Notes: generated by a model from the sequence alone, not told the origin. A stretch of 64,000 nt of DNA from CAVXEF01 sp963827315 (GCA_963827315.1 CAWHAL010000002.1:620001-684000); one strand, 5' to 3'; positions 25,609 to 34,919 are shown, counted from the stretch's first letter. A program made the numbers and translations.

Positions 25609-26508
25609 ATGGAACTATCTTGGCCGATGAGACTTAGGATTGCCGCCGCTGCCGCGGCGGGGGCCCTTTTATTGGGTTTTTTAGCCTGGCCTTTGGTGGC
25701 ACCGGCTGACCCGCTCAGCGTCGTCTCTACTGCTGCTATAAGTTTCCCAGATATGGTGGTTTTGGTGGTTCTGGCCTGTTTAGCAGGCTTCGTATCTTAT
25801 TTCCTGGCTTGGCCTTATGGCCGGGAAATCGCCGTCCTTGCTGCCCCGTCCGGCTTAGCTGTTTGGGCCCTGCGTTCTGGCAATATGGCCAGCCTTATGC
25901 TGCAAAATCCCACCGCCGCACAGCGACAGGCACTGTTTGCAAGCTTTAGATGGGAGCCGATTTTCTGGCTCGCTGTTGTTGCTGCAGGTTTCGGCGGTTC
26001 ACTCTTAGCTGAAAAAATCAGGCAAGCATCCCAGCCGAACTCCGCAGAAGAAAAAAGCAATCCTCTCCGAAACCCCTATTTGAATGCAGTTCTTGCCTTG
26101 GTCGGCTCAGGTCTGATAGCTCAGTTCTGCGTCAGGCTTTTTGCCTGTGACATCAGTTTCTTTGACAGCAAGTTAGGGCTGGTTACTGCCCAGCCTGAAC
26201 TTGGACAAATCATTTTTGCTGTGTCAGCGTCATTTTTGATAGCTGCTTTTGTAGTTAAAAATTTTCTCAATGCCGGTTATATCTGGCCCATTGCGGCTTC
26301 GGCTGCGGTAAGCTGGTTTGCTATTACTACTTATTGCAAGCAGGATATACTGCAACATATGCAGACGCATTGGCCGGCTGTTTTTTTCCCGAACTCGACT
26401 GTTGCTATATCGCCCCTGCAGATGGTGGCGTTCGGCACATTAGGTTCGGTCGCGGGCTACTGGCTTGCCGTCCGATATAATTACTGGCGCAAATACGAGC
26501 TAAAATAA
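25609..26508 (+). CDS. Hypothetical multi-pass membrane protein
   Basis: A 299-residue protein with about seven or eight predicted membrane segments (near 10-30, 45-65, 70-90, 118-135, 160-178, 203-220, 228-245 and 270-290) and short loops. It is rich in Ala, Leu and Phe and has no recognised catalytic motif. The start MELSWPMRLRIAAAAAAG is also present in the truncated upstream copy, which supports the ATG chosen. It stands alone between the PEP-CTERM gene and csrA. Function unknown. Confidence 0.75.
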   Translation: MELSWPMRLRIAAAAAAGALLLGFLAWPLVAPADPLSVVSTAAISFPDMVVLVVLACLAGFVSYFLAWPYGREIAVLAAPSGLAVWALRSGNMASLMLQNPTAAQRQALFASFRWEPIFWLAVVAAGFGGSLLAEKIRQASQPNSAEEKSNPLRNPYLNAVLALVGSGLIAQFCVRLFACDISFFDSKLGLVTAQPELGQIIFAVSASFLIAAFVVKNFLNAGYIWPIAASAAVSWFAITTYCKQDILQHMQTHWPAVFFPNSTVAISPLQMVAFGTLGSVAGYWLAVRYNYWRKYELK

Positions 26509-26782
26509 GGTGGTCAATCCCCTGCAATTCACCGGATTCGGCACGTCTTTTTTTGGGTTTTTTTCCTGCCTAAGCTTATGTTTAACAAGCTGTTACATAT
26601 TCAAAGTCTTATAATTGCCGGCGGTTGTTCAAACAAAATAAAAAATGGTTGTTTTCGCGCTCGAAATTGGCCGAAAATATAGGTGTGTTTGGAACCGCAG
26701 GCTAAACAGCGGCAGAGCGAACAATAGGCGTGCTGCCTGCGTAGAAATATAAATAAGACCAGCATACAAAAGGAGTTGAGAA

Positions 26783-26974
26783 ATGTTGGTTTTGAGCAGA
26801 CAAAAAGATGAATCTATTATGATTGGCGATGACGTCGAAGTGACTATCGTCGACGTCCGCGGTGATAAGGTTCGTCTTGGCATAACCGCCCCCAAAAGCA
26901 TACCGGTTCATCGCAGAGAAGTATACGAGGCGATTAAGCGCGAAAAAGCCGAGAAACAGGCTAAAGGGCAATAG
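26783..26974 (+). CDS. csrA: Carbon storage regulator CsrA
   Basis: Small dimeric RNA-binding protein that blocks translation by covering GGA motifs in leader RNAs. The 63 residues match the family from end to end: MLVLSRQKDESIMIGDDVEV, then the conserved core VRLGITAPKSIPVHRREVYE with Arg44 in place and a basic tail. AAAGGAGTTGAG supplies a strong ribosome site before the ATG. It is a single gene with 274 bases upstream, in which no clear feature is seen. It converges on ymdB. Confidence 0.97.
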   Translation: MLVLSRQKDESIMIGDDVEVTIVDVRGDKVRLGITAPKSIPVHRREVYEAIKREKAEKQAKGQ

Positions 26975-27033
26975 AGCTTATTGACAGTCCGCGAAGGCCG
27001 CCGTTGTCATTGTCAGATTACCCAATTCTGCCA

Positions 27034-27885
27034 TTAGAAGGCGCTATTTAGATAATCGGGCTTTCCATCGTCGCTGTCGTACCGGGTTGAATCTTCAAAC
27101 TCAGCGTCGATTTTTATTCTTTCGATTAGCTCAGCCTTCTTTGTGTCGCTATCGACGGTAACTAATATCGCACTCATTTTTACATTTTCGGTTGCTATCT
27201 CATAAGGGATTGGCATACATGTCTTGAATGACTTTAAGACACTCTGAATGCCGCGGCCGAGCACGGAATCATGGGCGCCGGTCATGCCGATATCGGTGAT
27301 GTATGCGGTTCCGTTGGGCAGGAGTCTTTCGTCAGCGGTTACGACGTGGGTGTGAGTGCCGAAGCAGCAGCTGACCCTTCCATCGAGATGGTAGCCCATC
27401 GCAATTTTTTCGCTGGTAGCTTCGGCGTGAAAGTCAACAAATATGATGTCGGCCTGCTGCTGAACGTGCGGCAGAATCCTGTCGACGGTGTTATAAGGGC
27501 AGTCGGCTGGTTTCATAAATAATCGGCCTATCAGGCAGATGACGGCCACAACGGGGCCTTTGCCGGTTTTGTAAACCCCGACGCCTCTACCGGCGGCGAA
27601 CTCGGACAGGTTTGCCGGCCGAGCGATGTTGTCCGCCACTTCGAGGGTCTCAATTATGTCTTTTTTGCGATAAGCGTGGTCGCCTAATGTTACGAGGTTC
27701 ACGCCGTATTTCAGCAGTTTGTCGTAGATTTGAGGTGTCAGGCCTGAACCGCCGGCTGCGTTTTCGGCGTTGGCTATTACGCAGTCGATGCTTCGCTCTC
27801 TGACCAAAGGCTTTAGTTTCTCGGCGAGGATTCGTCTGCCCGGCCGGCCAACAATATCACCAATACAAAGAACATTTAGCTTCAT
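27034..27885 (-). CDS. YmdB-family metallophosphoesterase
   Basis: Binuclear-metal phosphodiesterase of the YmdB group, which hydrolyses 2',3'-cyclic nucleotides or cAMP in studied bacteria. The 283 residues show GDIVGRPGR at the N-terminus, ANAENAAGGSGL, VDFHAEATSEK and GTHTHVVTADE. The usual GNH motif reads GDHAY here, so an asparagine near the active site is replaced by aspartate. It lies 15 bases downstream of rny, the same neighbour order as ymdA-ymdB in Bacillus. Together they suggest a role in RNA turnover or nucleotide signalling. Confidence 0.9.
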   Translation of the reverse strand: MKLNVLCIGDIVGRPGRRILAEKLKPLVRERSIDCVIANAENAAGGSGLTPQIYDKLLKYGVNLVTLGDHAYRKKDIIETLEVADNIARPANLSEFAAGRGVGVYKTGKGPVVAVICLIGRLFMKPADCPYNTVDRILPHVQQQADIIFVDFHAEATSEKIAMGYHLDGRVSCCFGTHTHVVTADERLLPNGTAYITDIGMTGAHDSVLGRGIQSVLKSFKTCMPIPYEIATENVKMSAILVTVDSDTKKAELIERIKIDAEFEDSTRYDSDDGKPDYLNSAF

Positions 27886-27900
27886 AGTTCCATCCGCTGT

Positions 27901-29493
27901 TTACTTGGCATACTCGATGCAGCGGACCTCACGCAGCAACGTTACCATAATTTCGCCTGGATAGGTCATCTCTTCTTCAATTTTTTTGGCGATGTCGCGT
28001 GCGATTTTCATAGCAGATTCATCGTCAACTTTTTCAGCGTTCACGATTACGCGGATTTCACGACCTGCCTGTATTGCGTAAGCATTTTCGATGCCCGGAA
28101 AGCTGGTGGCGATTTCTTCGAGCTTCTCCAGCCGTTTAATGTATCTTTCGAGCGTTTCTCTTCTGGCGCCGGGGCGCGATGCGCTAATGGCGTCGGCGGC
28201 GGCGACCAGAGGAGTATAAGGGTTGTCCGCCGGGATGTCGCCGTGATGGCCTTCGACCGCATTTAGTATAATAGGCGATTCGTTGAACCGCTTAAGATAA
28301 TTGGCGCCTATCGAGGGGTGGCTGCCTTCGATTTCGTGGTCGAGTGCCTTGCCGATGTCGTGCAGCAGCCCTGCTCGTCTTGCTATTGAGCCGTCGAGGT
28401 TGAGTTCGTCAGCCATCACCTGAGCCAGGTAAGCTACTTCAATGCTGTGGCTGAGCGCGTTTTGCCCATAGCTTGTTCTAAAGCTCAATACGCCGAGCAG
28501 ACTCAGTATCTTGTTGTTGAGCCCTCTGACGTTGGCTTCGACGGCGGCGTCTTTGCCAAGCTGCAGGACCTTCTGATTGACATCTTTTTTGGTGTTTGCG
28601 ACGAGTTCTTCGATGCGGGACGGATGTATGCGTCCATCCTGAATGAGCCGTTCCATCGAAAGGCGTGCGACCTCGCGTCTGACCGGATTGAAGCCGCTGA
28701 CGGTAATCATCCCCGGAGTGTCGTCGACGATGACATCGACTCCGGTGGCCTTTTCAAACGCACGGATGTTGCGTCCTTCTCTGCCGATGATTCGCCCTTT
28801 CATTTCATCATTGGGTATCTCAACGGTTGAGACAGACACCTCACAGGTCTGCTCGGCGGCATAGCGCTGAATAGCTGTGCTGAGAATTTCGCGGCTTTTT
28901 TCGGCTGCGATTTCGTTTGTCTCTTCTACTTTGCGGGCAATCAAGCTCGACATCTCGTGCTCACATTCGTCTTCGAGGCGCTTCAACAGCAGGTCCTTGG
29001 CCTCTTCAATGTTCATTGCGGTGATTTTCAGCAGTTGATTTTTCTGCTGGGCCATCATAGCCGAGACCTGTTTTTCCTTGCTGGTGATATTGTTCAATCT
29101 CCTTTCGATGTCTTTTTCCTGCTGTTTTAACGTCTCTTCCTGCTGGTGAAAGAGCTGGGTTTGTCTGTCGAGTGAATCCTCGCGTTTAGTCAGTCTCATT
29201 TCGATTTCGTGCAGCTCGGTGCGAGTCTGGTTTGCCTCAGTGGTGAGCTGCTCTTTTTTCTTGATGGCCTCGGTGGCGGCCTCAATCTGAGCGGATTTAA
29301 TTATGTTTTCAGCCTCTCTTTTCGCCCCCCCAATCTGCCGCTCTACGTCCTGCTCGAAGGTCTTCGCCTTAGCTTTGGCGATTATCTGGTAGATAATGGC
29401 CGTCAGACAGATTCCCAAAGCGAAGGTGATGATTGATATGACCACAGTCGGCAGAGTTATGATTTGCGTCAACAAAGTGTCCATAATTTCCAC
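27901..29493 (-). CDS. rny: Ribonuclease Y
   Basis: Membrane-anchored endoribonuclease that starts mRNA decay. The 530 residues follow the family plan: one N-terminal membrane segment (about 14-37), a long coiled coil (about 45-200), a KH domain with GRIIGREGRNIRAFE, and an HD domain with LLHDIGKALDHE and the later EGHHGDIP. The start at 29493 gives MEIMD; an ATG three codons later is equally possible. The upstream 700 bases hold a possible structured RNA that could be its leader. ymdB follows. Confidence 0.95.
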   Translation of the reverse strand: MEIMDTLLTQIITLPTVVISIITFALGICLTAIIYQIIAKAKAKTFEQDVERQIGGAKREAENIIKSAQIEAATEAIKKKEQLTTEANQTRTELHEIEMRLTKREDSLDRQTQLFHQQEETLKQQEKDIERRLNNITSKEKQVSAMMAQQKNQLLKITAMNIEEAKDLLLKRLEDECEHEMSSLIARKVEETNEIAAEKSREILSTAIQRYAAEQTCEVSVSTVEIPNDEMKGRIIGREGRNIRAFEKATGVDVIVDDTPGMITVSGFNPVRREVARLSMERLIQDGRIHPSRIEELVANTKKDVNQKVLQLGKDAAVEANVRGLNNKILSLLGVLSFRTSYGQNALSHSIEVAYLAQVMADELNLDGSIARRAGLLHDIGKALDHEIEGSHPSIGANYLKRFNESPIILNAVEGHHGDIPADNPYTPLVAAADAISASRPGARRETLERYIKRLEKLEEIATSFPGIENAYAIQAGREIRVIVNAEKVDDESAMKIARDIAKKIEEEMTYPGEIMVTLLREVRCIEYAK

Positions 29494-29558
29494 CTTTCCA
29501 CTGCACTTACACTAAAAGTTAAAAAACATTGCTCAAGGGAGATTGATACAGCTTCCGG

Positions 29559-29943
29559 TGGCCCCTAAGGGGCAAAGAAATGACCGTAGATGGCGAGAAT
29601 CCATCTCGGCAGAGCTTAAACGCTCACTTAGCACCAAAGTTTACGGGCAATCGCCGCACACCGTGCATTAACAAATCCACGGTTGGCAAAAAACCCATTG
29701 ATTGGCGCTTAACACGAGCATCGTACGACTCTTCGGTAAAATTTTTTCCTCGATGGATTTCTCACTCTAAATTCGTTTCTCTTCAGCCGCACCTGAACCC
29801 AGTAGTTGTCGGCCTTGCAAGTTCTGCGACCGAATCGAAAAGCGTCTTCGCACCTTAACTGCCATTTGGACAAGGTCTTACGAACCTTGCCCTTTAAGCC
29901 CCTTTTCCAAGTTAGCGATACGCCCTTGAACTCGATGGGGCCA
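29559..29943 (-). ncRNA. Possible structured RNA of unknown class upstream of rny
   Basis: A 385-base segment whose ends can pair: TGGCCCC (29559-29565) with GGGGCCA (29937-29943). It contains further stems such as GGACAAGGT with ACCTTGCCC (29867-29891), GATGG with CCATC (29590-29606) and CCGTG with CACGG (29661-29682). It sits in a 705-base gap between rny and yebC with no convincing gene. I could not match it to RNase P RNA, tmRNA, SRP RNA or a known riboswitch. A basic 82-codon frame (29709-29957, minus) overlaps it and is the main alternative. The strand is inferred from rny. Confidence 0.3.
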
Positions 29944-30198
29944 GCCCACAATCTCACCTTTCAATAGTAGACTTCGATTTTATATTAGGCTGTGTTCGAT
30001 ATATGGTCAAGAAAAAAATCGGTTGGGTAATTATTTCGAGAACGAGGGTTTTTGGAAAAATGCTTACTTGGGTGGCGGAAAGAGGGTATAATCAGGGTTT
30101 AGGCAAGCCCGTCGGCAGGCAAAGCCGGTCGAAAAATTATTGAAGGGCGGCGTTGTTTTTTTGCAAGTTTTTTCACAACTTTTTGTTAGGAGCGGTAT

Positions 30199-30948
30199 AT
30201 GTCAGGGCATTCGCACTGGGCGGGAATAAAATATAAAAAGGCGTTAAATGATGTCCGGCGGGGCAAGATGTGGAGTAAGTTGGCCCGGATGATAATAGTG
30301 GCTGCCAAGAAGGGCGGCGGCGACCCGGACGCGAACCTGCCGCTGCGGTACGCAATCGACAAGGCCAAGGCGGCCAATATGCCCAAGGATACCATCGCAA
30401 AAGCCATAAAGAAAGGGACCGGCGAGCTGGGAACGGTCAATTTCGAGGAAGTGGTCTATGAAGGTTATGCGCCGGGCGGAGTGGCTATTATGGTTGAAGC
30501 GCTGACGGACAACCGCCACCGCACCGCTCCGGAGATTAAAAAGCTTTTCGAAAAACACGGCGGCTCATTGGGAACAAGCGGCTGTGTCAATTGGATGTTC
30601 AGCAAGAAGGGACTGATTACCGTCAAGACTACTGACGCCGTTGAAGATGAGCTTATGGAAATTGCCCTGGCTGCCGGTGCGGAGGATATGCAGAACACGG
30701 GGGATCTGTTCGAGATAACGTGCGACGCGGCCACCTATGAGCAGCTAAAGAATACACTGCAGGAAAAAGGGATTGCAATTGCGATTGCTGAGATTTCGAT
30801 GGTGCCGCAAAGTACCGTGCCGGTCGGCGACGCGGCGACGGCAAAAAAGATAATTTCCCTGATGGAAGATTTCGAAGAACACGACGACGTACAAAATACG
30901 TATGCCAATTTCGTCATCCCTGACGAGGTGATGGCTCGTATGTCGTAG
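30199..30948 (+). CDS. YebC/PmpR-family protein
   Basis: YebC-family proteins were described as DNA-binding regulators and more recently linked to translation of difficult proline stretches. The 249-residue length is normal. Seen: the conserved start MSGHSHWAGIKYKKALNDVR, KLARMIIVAAKKGGGDPDAN, RYAIDKAKAANMPKDTI and GYAPGGVAIMVEALTDNR, followed by the acidic C-terminal domain. GGAG lies 8 bases before the ATG. In many genomes yebC is next to ruvC, but not here. It converges on the O-antigen ligase gene. Confidence 0.95.
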   Translation: MSGHSHWAGIKYKKALNDVRRGKMWSKLARMIIVAAKKGGGDPDANLPLRYAIDKAKAANMPKDTIAKAIKKGTGELGTVNFEEVVYEGYAPGGVAIMVEALTDNRHRTAPEIKKLFEKHGGSLGTSGCVNWMFSKKGLITVKTTDAVEDELMEIALAAGAEDMQNTGDLFEITCDAATYEQLKNTLQEKGIAIAIAEISMVPQSTVPVGDAATAKKIISLMEDFEEHDDVQNTYANFVIPDEVMARMS

Positions 30949-30968
30949 CGCGTATTGCGTGTATCGTA

Positions 30969-33278
30969 CTATGGGGTGGATTGGCCTGAGAGGAATTTTA
31001 CTCGCTGTTTTGCGTTCTTGTATTTTTCTTCGCCTAATCGGCTGAAGATTTCCCTGTCGGGGTACATTATCCGGAACTGCCGCCGATACGCATCTTCGAT
31101 TTCAACTGCTTTTTTGTATTGCTGCAGAGCGAAGTCGGTTTTGCCTAATTTTTCGGCGATTTCAGCTAATTTGATTCTCAATTGGGCATCACCCGGATAA
31201 AGCACGACGGCGTGGCCGGCATAGCCGAGAGCACTCATTAACAAATCGTTTCTGTTTAGAGTTGAGACCTCTGCCCGTTGAATATAAACCTCGGCCAGCC
31301 GCTCGAAGTTTTCGAAGTTAGCTCTGTTGCGTTTGATTGCCTCGCACAAATGCTTTTGCGATTCCGACAGTAAACTACTTTGTCCCTGCTGAGAATCGAG
31401 GAACCTTTGCAGATACAGTCGGCCGTTCAGTAGCGAGGCAGCAGAGCTTAAAGGGTCATCTTTCGCGGCGGCGGTCAGAAGATTATGAGCTATTTCAAAT
31501 TCGCCGATGGAGATTGTTTCCTCTGCCTGTCGAATTTTGGCGAGGCTCTTTGCTACTGGAACGAGGGCATAATTAAGATAGGCCCAGGTTATTAAAGCTG
31601 CTGCAGCCAGGCTCAGAAGCCTTGCAAACACAGTCGGTTTTAGAACGAAGTGCCTTCGGGATTTTTGCTGATAGTCTAGCGCAATCAGGCAGGCGATGAG
31701 TGCCCAAAATACGGTTGATACACCAGGCTCAAAAATGGCGAAGTCCACGAGGTTATGCAAAGTGACGCCTAAGACAGCGCAGAAAAGAGCGGCAGTGGTA
31801 ATGCTTGTGCCGGGCCTTTTTGCCGGTCTCTCACCTGCTGCCACGAGCAGCAAGCCCGCAATGAATACAATCACAGGCATTATATACAATATGAGTATCC
31901 CGGCCATTTTCTCCTGAGGCGAGATGGCAGGCGGCATTGGAGAAACAATCGGCCTGATAAACAATAGGGCCGCTGATATAATAATCGCCATTATAATCGC
32001 CAATTTTTTGAAGGATGGCTCGGGCTGCTGAAGTTCCGGAGAGCAGATGGCAGAGCCGGGGGATGATGCCGTCCATAACGGCAGGAAAATCATAGCTAAA
32101 AATCCGATGAGCCCGACAGGGCCATATTGTGTCAGGATGGTGAGGACAAAGTTGTGGGGGTCGGCTACGGTCTCAAGTGCCGCAGAGGGTTTGTAATGTG
32201 GATAGAAATTGGCGAAATTGCCCGGACCGACGCCCGTAAAGGGATGGTCGGCATACATCCGTGCTGCGGCGTGCCAGTACTGCCAGCGGACCAGCATTGA
32301 GTTTCCGCCGGGCAGTCGGCCGTAAGTTGTTCCGTACCAGGCGATTGCACAGCTGCCGATAAGGGCGAGCACCAGACAAAAAACCAATATGGCTTTTCTG
32401 TGCCTGCTCAGCCGGCTGCCGAAGCACAGATATGCGGCGAACATCGCCGCTGCGGCAAGTGCGGCGCCAATTGCACCTTTGCTTTTGGTAATTGCGAGAC
32501 CCAAAATGACAACTGCGACCGCGATGCCGGATGTGATTAGCCAGACAAATCTGATGAGGTCATAGCTGCGATTTTTGAATCTATCAATGAACAGGGCGAT
32601 AACGGCGAAAGAGGCCAACAGAGCAAAAGAACCGGCGGAATTGCTCGTTGTGAAAAAGCCGTTGACGTCTTTTGAGTACAGACGATGTTCAAACTGGAAA
32701 TGCTGTAGGCTGTTGGGAGTAATGTGTTGTTGCGCAAGGGCCGCAGCCGGGTTCTGCTCATAAAATTTAATCGAATCCTCAGTTTCTTTGGAATACTGTT
32801 CCCAACACTGATAGGCCGAAACAATTCCCAGAGCGGCGATAAAAACCAAAACAAGTTTTACTTTTGACGGAGAGTTTAGTATCTGGACCAGCAGCAGAGC
32901 CATCAGTATCGGTGCTGCAAGTACGGTAAAATCGTTAATCGCCATTCGCTTGTCTGCTGCCACAAGACCCGAGACGGCGGCGGACACGCAGAAAAACACC
33001 AAACCGATTTCAATACCGGTAAAGCGATATGAAAACCTCGGACTGAAAATGCTGCATAGCAGCCAAAGGACGAACGAGAATATCAGTACAGCCGATATCG
33101 ATAAGCTGTACACACTGCTGGATAGATTAATCGGCTGATTGGTTGATTGTGTACCAAGGCCTTCGGTAAACGTGGTCCGAAGTGCGATTACACAAAGATA
33201 GATGCCAAAAAGTATATATTCTAAGTACACTAAGGCCTTGTTTTTGGAGATGTCTGATTTAGTCGGCTGTTTTGTCAT
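30969..33278 (-). CDS. O-antigen ligase (Wzy/WaaL-like) with C-terminal TPR region
   Basis: Large membrane protein of 769 residues. The N-terminal two thirds hold about 12 membrane segments and the O-antigen ligase/polymerase signature HPFTGVGPGNF followed by DPHN. The last part (about 590-760) looks like TPR repeats, with AKDDPLSSAASLLNGRLYLQ and YPGDAQLRIKLAEIAEKLG. This joins surface glycans to an acceptor or polymerises them. Its start overlaps the end of the WecA/TagO-type gene by 20 bases, so the two are translationally coupled and probably act on the same glycan lipid. Confidence 0.87.
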   Translation of the reverse strand: MTKQPTKSDISKNKALVYLEYILFGIYLCVIALRTTFTEGLGTQSTNQPINLSSSVYSLSISAVLIFSFVLWLLCSIFSPRFSYRFTGIEIGLVFFCVSAAVSGLVAADKRMAINDFTVLAAPILMALLLVQILNSPSKVKLVLVFIAALGIVSAYQCWEQYSKETEDSIKFYEQNPAAALAQQHITPNSLQHFQFEHRLYSKDVNGFFTTSNSAGSFALLASFAVIALFIDRFKNRSYDLIRFVWLITSGIAVAVVILGLAITKSKGAIGAALAAAAMFAAYLCFGSRLSRHRKAILVFCLVLALIGSCAIAWYGTTYGRLPGGNSMLVRWQYWHAAARMYADHPFTGVGPGNFANFYPHYKPSAALETVADPHNFVLTILTQYGPVGLIGFLAMIFLPLWTASSPGSAICSPELQQPEPSFKKLAIIMAIIISAALLFIRPIVSPMPPAISPQEKMAGILILYIMPVIVFIAGLLLVAAGERPAKRPGTSITTAALFCAVLGVTLHNLVDFAIFEPGVSTVFWALIACLIALDYQQKSRRHFVLKPTVFARLLSLAAAALITWAYLNYALVPVAKSLAKIRQAEETISIGEFEIAHNLLTAAAKDDPLSSAASLLNGRLYLQRFLDSQQGQSSLLSESQKHLCEAIKRNRANFENFERLAEVYIQRAEVSTLNRNDLLMSALGYAGHAVVLYPGDAQLRIKLAEIAEKLGKTDFALQQYKKAVEIEDAYRRQFRIMYPDREIFSRLGEEKYKNAKQRVKFLSGQSTP

Positions 33279-34338
33279 TTTCGTCAGCGGCCTCGAGGAC
33301 AGCGATGATGGATAGCACCATAACTGTTTGGATAAAGATTAGGACTGCGCCGGCGAGGTTGACCTGGTACAGGAAGGTCGCGCCGAGACTTGTGGCAAGC
33401 GTAGCTAAATATAACGTCAGAACCGTTTGGGTATCGCTGAGTCCACGTTTTTTTAGTCGATGCGAAAAGTGCCGGGTGTCACCGACGAACGGGCTTTTGC
33501 CCGCCCTTATGCGCAGGATAGTTACGCTGATAAAATCATAAAGCGGGACGGCCATAACAATGAGGGGCAAAAGCACCGGATACCAATGGCCGTTCTGCGA
33601 TTCGTGATAATAGGTGGTGCGAAGGCTAAGAAGCGCTACGAAAAAGCCTGCCACAAGTGAGCCTGCGTCACCCATAAAAATTTTGGCAGGTGGGAAATTG
33701 AATATCAGAAAACCCAGCAGTGTTCCGATGAAAACAAGAGCCATTCCGCCGACAAAGACCTGTCCGCTTAGGGCTGCTGCGATGAACAGGACCGTGCTCA
33801 CTATAACGGCAATGCCGGCTGATGCGCCGTCCATATTGTCGAGAAAGTTGAAGGCGTTGATAATCAGGACTATCCAAAACGCCGACAGCACAGTGGTAAC
33901 TATTTTGTTTTCGATAAATAACTCGACCCTGACTTCCGCAAAACCAGCGGCGATTAAAGCAGCGGCGAACTGAACGGCGAGTTTGAAAAATGGGCCGAGC
34001 GGTTTTTTGTCATCCGCCAGGCCGAGCAAAAACAAAACGAGTGCACACAGCAACACGATTACAAGCTGTTCCATTTTACCTAAAAAGCCGGCTGTGTGAA
34101 TAGTGACGGACTCATCGAGCCAGCTAATGCGGCCGGGGACGATTAGAAATTTCACCGCTGCTATTGCGACGAGCATAATAATTGAAAGTGTTGCGAAGAT
34201 TGCGATTCCGCCGCCGAGTGGAACGACCTTTCGGTGGTACCTGTCGGCGGTTGGTTTGGCGACAAAGCCGGTGCCCGCTGCGGTTTTTCTCACCGCAGCC
34301 GTAAGGATAGCCGAGATGGTAAATGCGCCTATCGGCAA
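33259..34338 (-). CDS. Undecaprenyl-phosphate sugar-1-phosphate transferase (WecA/TagO/MraY family)
   Basis: Integral membrane enzyme that starts glycan synthesis by moving a sugar phosphate from a UDP-sugar to undecaprenyl phosphate. The 359 residues have about ten membrane segments and the family motifs LADDKKPLGP, NAFNFLDNMDG, GDAGSLVAGF and HFSHRLKKRG. The last fits WecA/TagO better than MraY. No ATG begins the frame: TTG 34338 is used here. The open frame reaches about 20 codons further up, into the DUF4416 gene, where a hydrophobic segment (IVTLTPLAVILPIGAF) continues, so the true start may be an unusual codon. Confidence 0.88.
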   Translation of the reverse strand: MPIGAFTISAILTAAVRKTAAGTGFVAKPTADRYHRKVVPLGGGIAIFATLSIIMLVAIAAVKFLIVPGRISWLDESVTIHTAGFLGKMEQLVIVLLCALVLFLLGLADDKKPLGPFFKLAVQFAAALIAAGFAEVRVELFIENKIVTTVLSAFWIVLIINAFNFLDNMDGASAGIAVIVSTVLFIAAALSGQVFVGGMALVFIGTLLGFLIFNFPPAKIFMGDAGSLVAGFFVALLSLRTTYYHESQNGHWYPVLLPLIVMAVPLYDFISVTILRIRAGKSPFVGDTRHFSHRLKKRGLSDTQTVLTLYLATLATSLGATFLYQVNLAGAVLIFIQTVMVLSIIAVLEAADENDKTAD

Positions 34339-34361
34339 GATTACCGCTAATGGGGTTAATG

Positions 34362-34898
34362 TTACGATTTTAGCTGCTCCACTAATCGTTTTCTTACTTC
34401 ACTAAAAAAATCATGATAACAATCCTGTCCGTAATCGGGATAAGTATATTCGAAAGGCTTCCATTTGCCTTTGTCAAAAATCAACGTTACCTCGGCGTAT
34501 ATTTTTTTGCCGATATATATACGGTGCGAATAGTTCTTTGCTGTCGCTAAAATCAGTTTCGAAGGCTCAATTATGCCCGGGTCGAGATTGACCGGCCTAA
34601 TCAAATCGGAGGCGGATTGCTTTGCTATCTTCTGCTCGAGCTTATTTGTTTTGTGTTTGATTTTGGCAAGCTTTCCCGGGTCAATCAGTTTTTCAATACT
34701 GACGAACTGCCTTAAAATATTTTCGCCGGTTTCGTCTCTGTAGTAATCGGTCTGGTCGAACGGCCAGACATCGCTTACAAAATCAATTTTGCCGAAGCTC
34801 GCCTTTATTGCCTCGACCGCGGCCTTCAGACAATCCTCGTCGGCTGCCAAAATGCCGATTATCAGTTTTGCCGGTTTAGGGGTTTGTAGCTCCCACAT
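34362..34898 (-). CDS. DUF4416 family protein
   Basis: A 178-residue protein of the DUF4416 family: PKPAKLIIGILAADEDCL at the start, FDQTDYYRDETGENILRQFV in the middle, and KLILATAKNYSHRIYIGKKI with YTYPDYGQDCYHDFF near the end. The family is common in bacteria that live without oxygen or near that state and has no established function. It lies between proS and the WecA/TagO-type gene on one strand with about 20-base gaps. The pattern is unlike membrane or DNA-binding proteins. Confidence 0.85.
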   Translation of the reverse strand: MWELQTPKPAKLIIGILAADEDCLKAAVEAIKASFGKIDFVSDVWPFDQTDYYRDETGENILRQFVSIEKLIDPGKLAKIKHKTNKLEQKIAKQSASDLIRPVNLDPGIIEPSKLILATAKNYSHRIYIGKKIYAEVTLIFDKGKWKPFEYTYPDYGQDCYHDFFSEVRKRLVEQLKS

Positions 34899-34919
34899 TT
34901 TTATCGCTCATTAACTGAT

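Noticed and set aside
29559..29943. tmRNA or RNase P RNA
   Set aside because: A GCC-GAC-AAC-TAC stretch resembles a tmRNA tag, but no stop codon follows in frame and no T-arm or CCA end is present. The GAGGAAAGUCC core of RNase P RNA is absent on both strands.
29709..29957. 82-codon basic protein upstream of rny
   Set aside because: Arg/Lys/Trp-rich composition, no recognised domain, a weak GTG start and overlap with the possible structured RNA. It could not be ruled out but is not supported enough to list as a gene.
32173..32427. Frames opposite the O-antigen ligase gene
   Set aside because: These and most other short frames overlap long, well-supported genes on the other strand and show no independent protein features.
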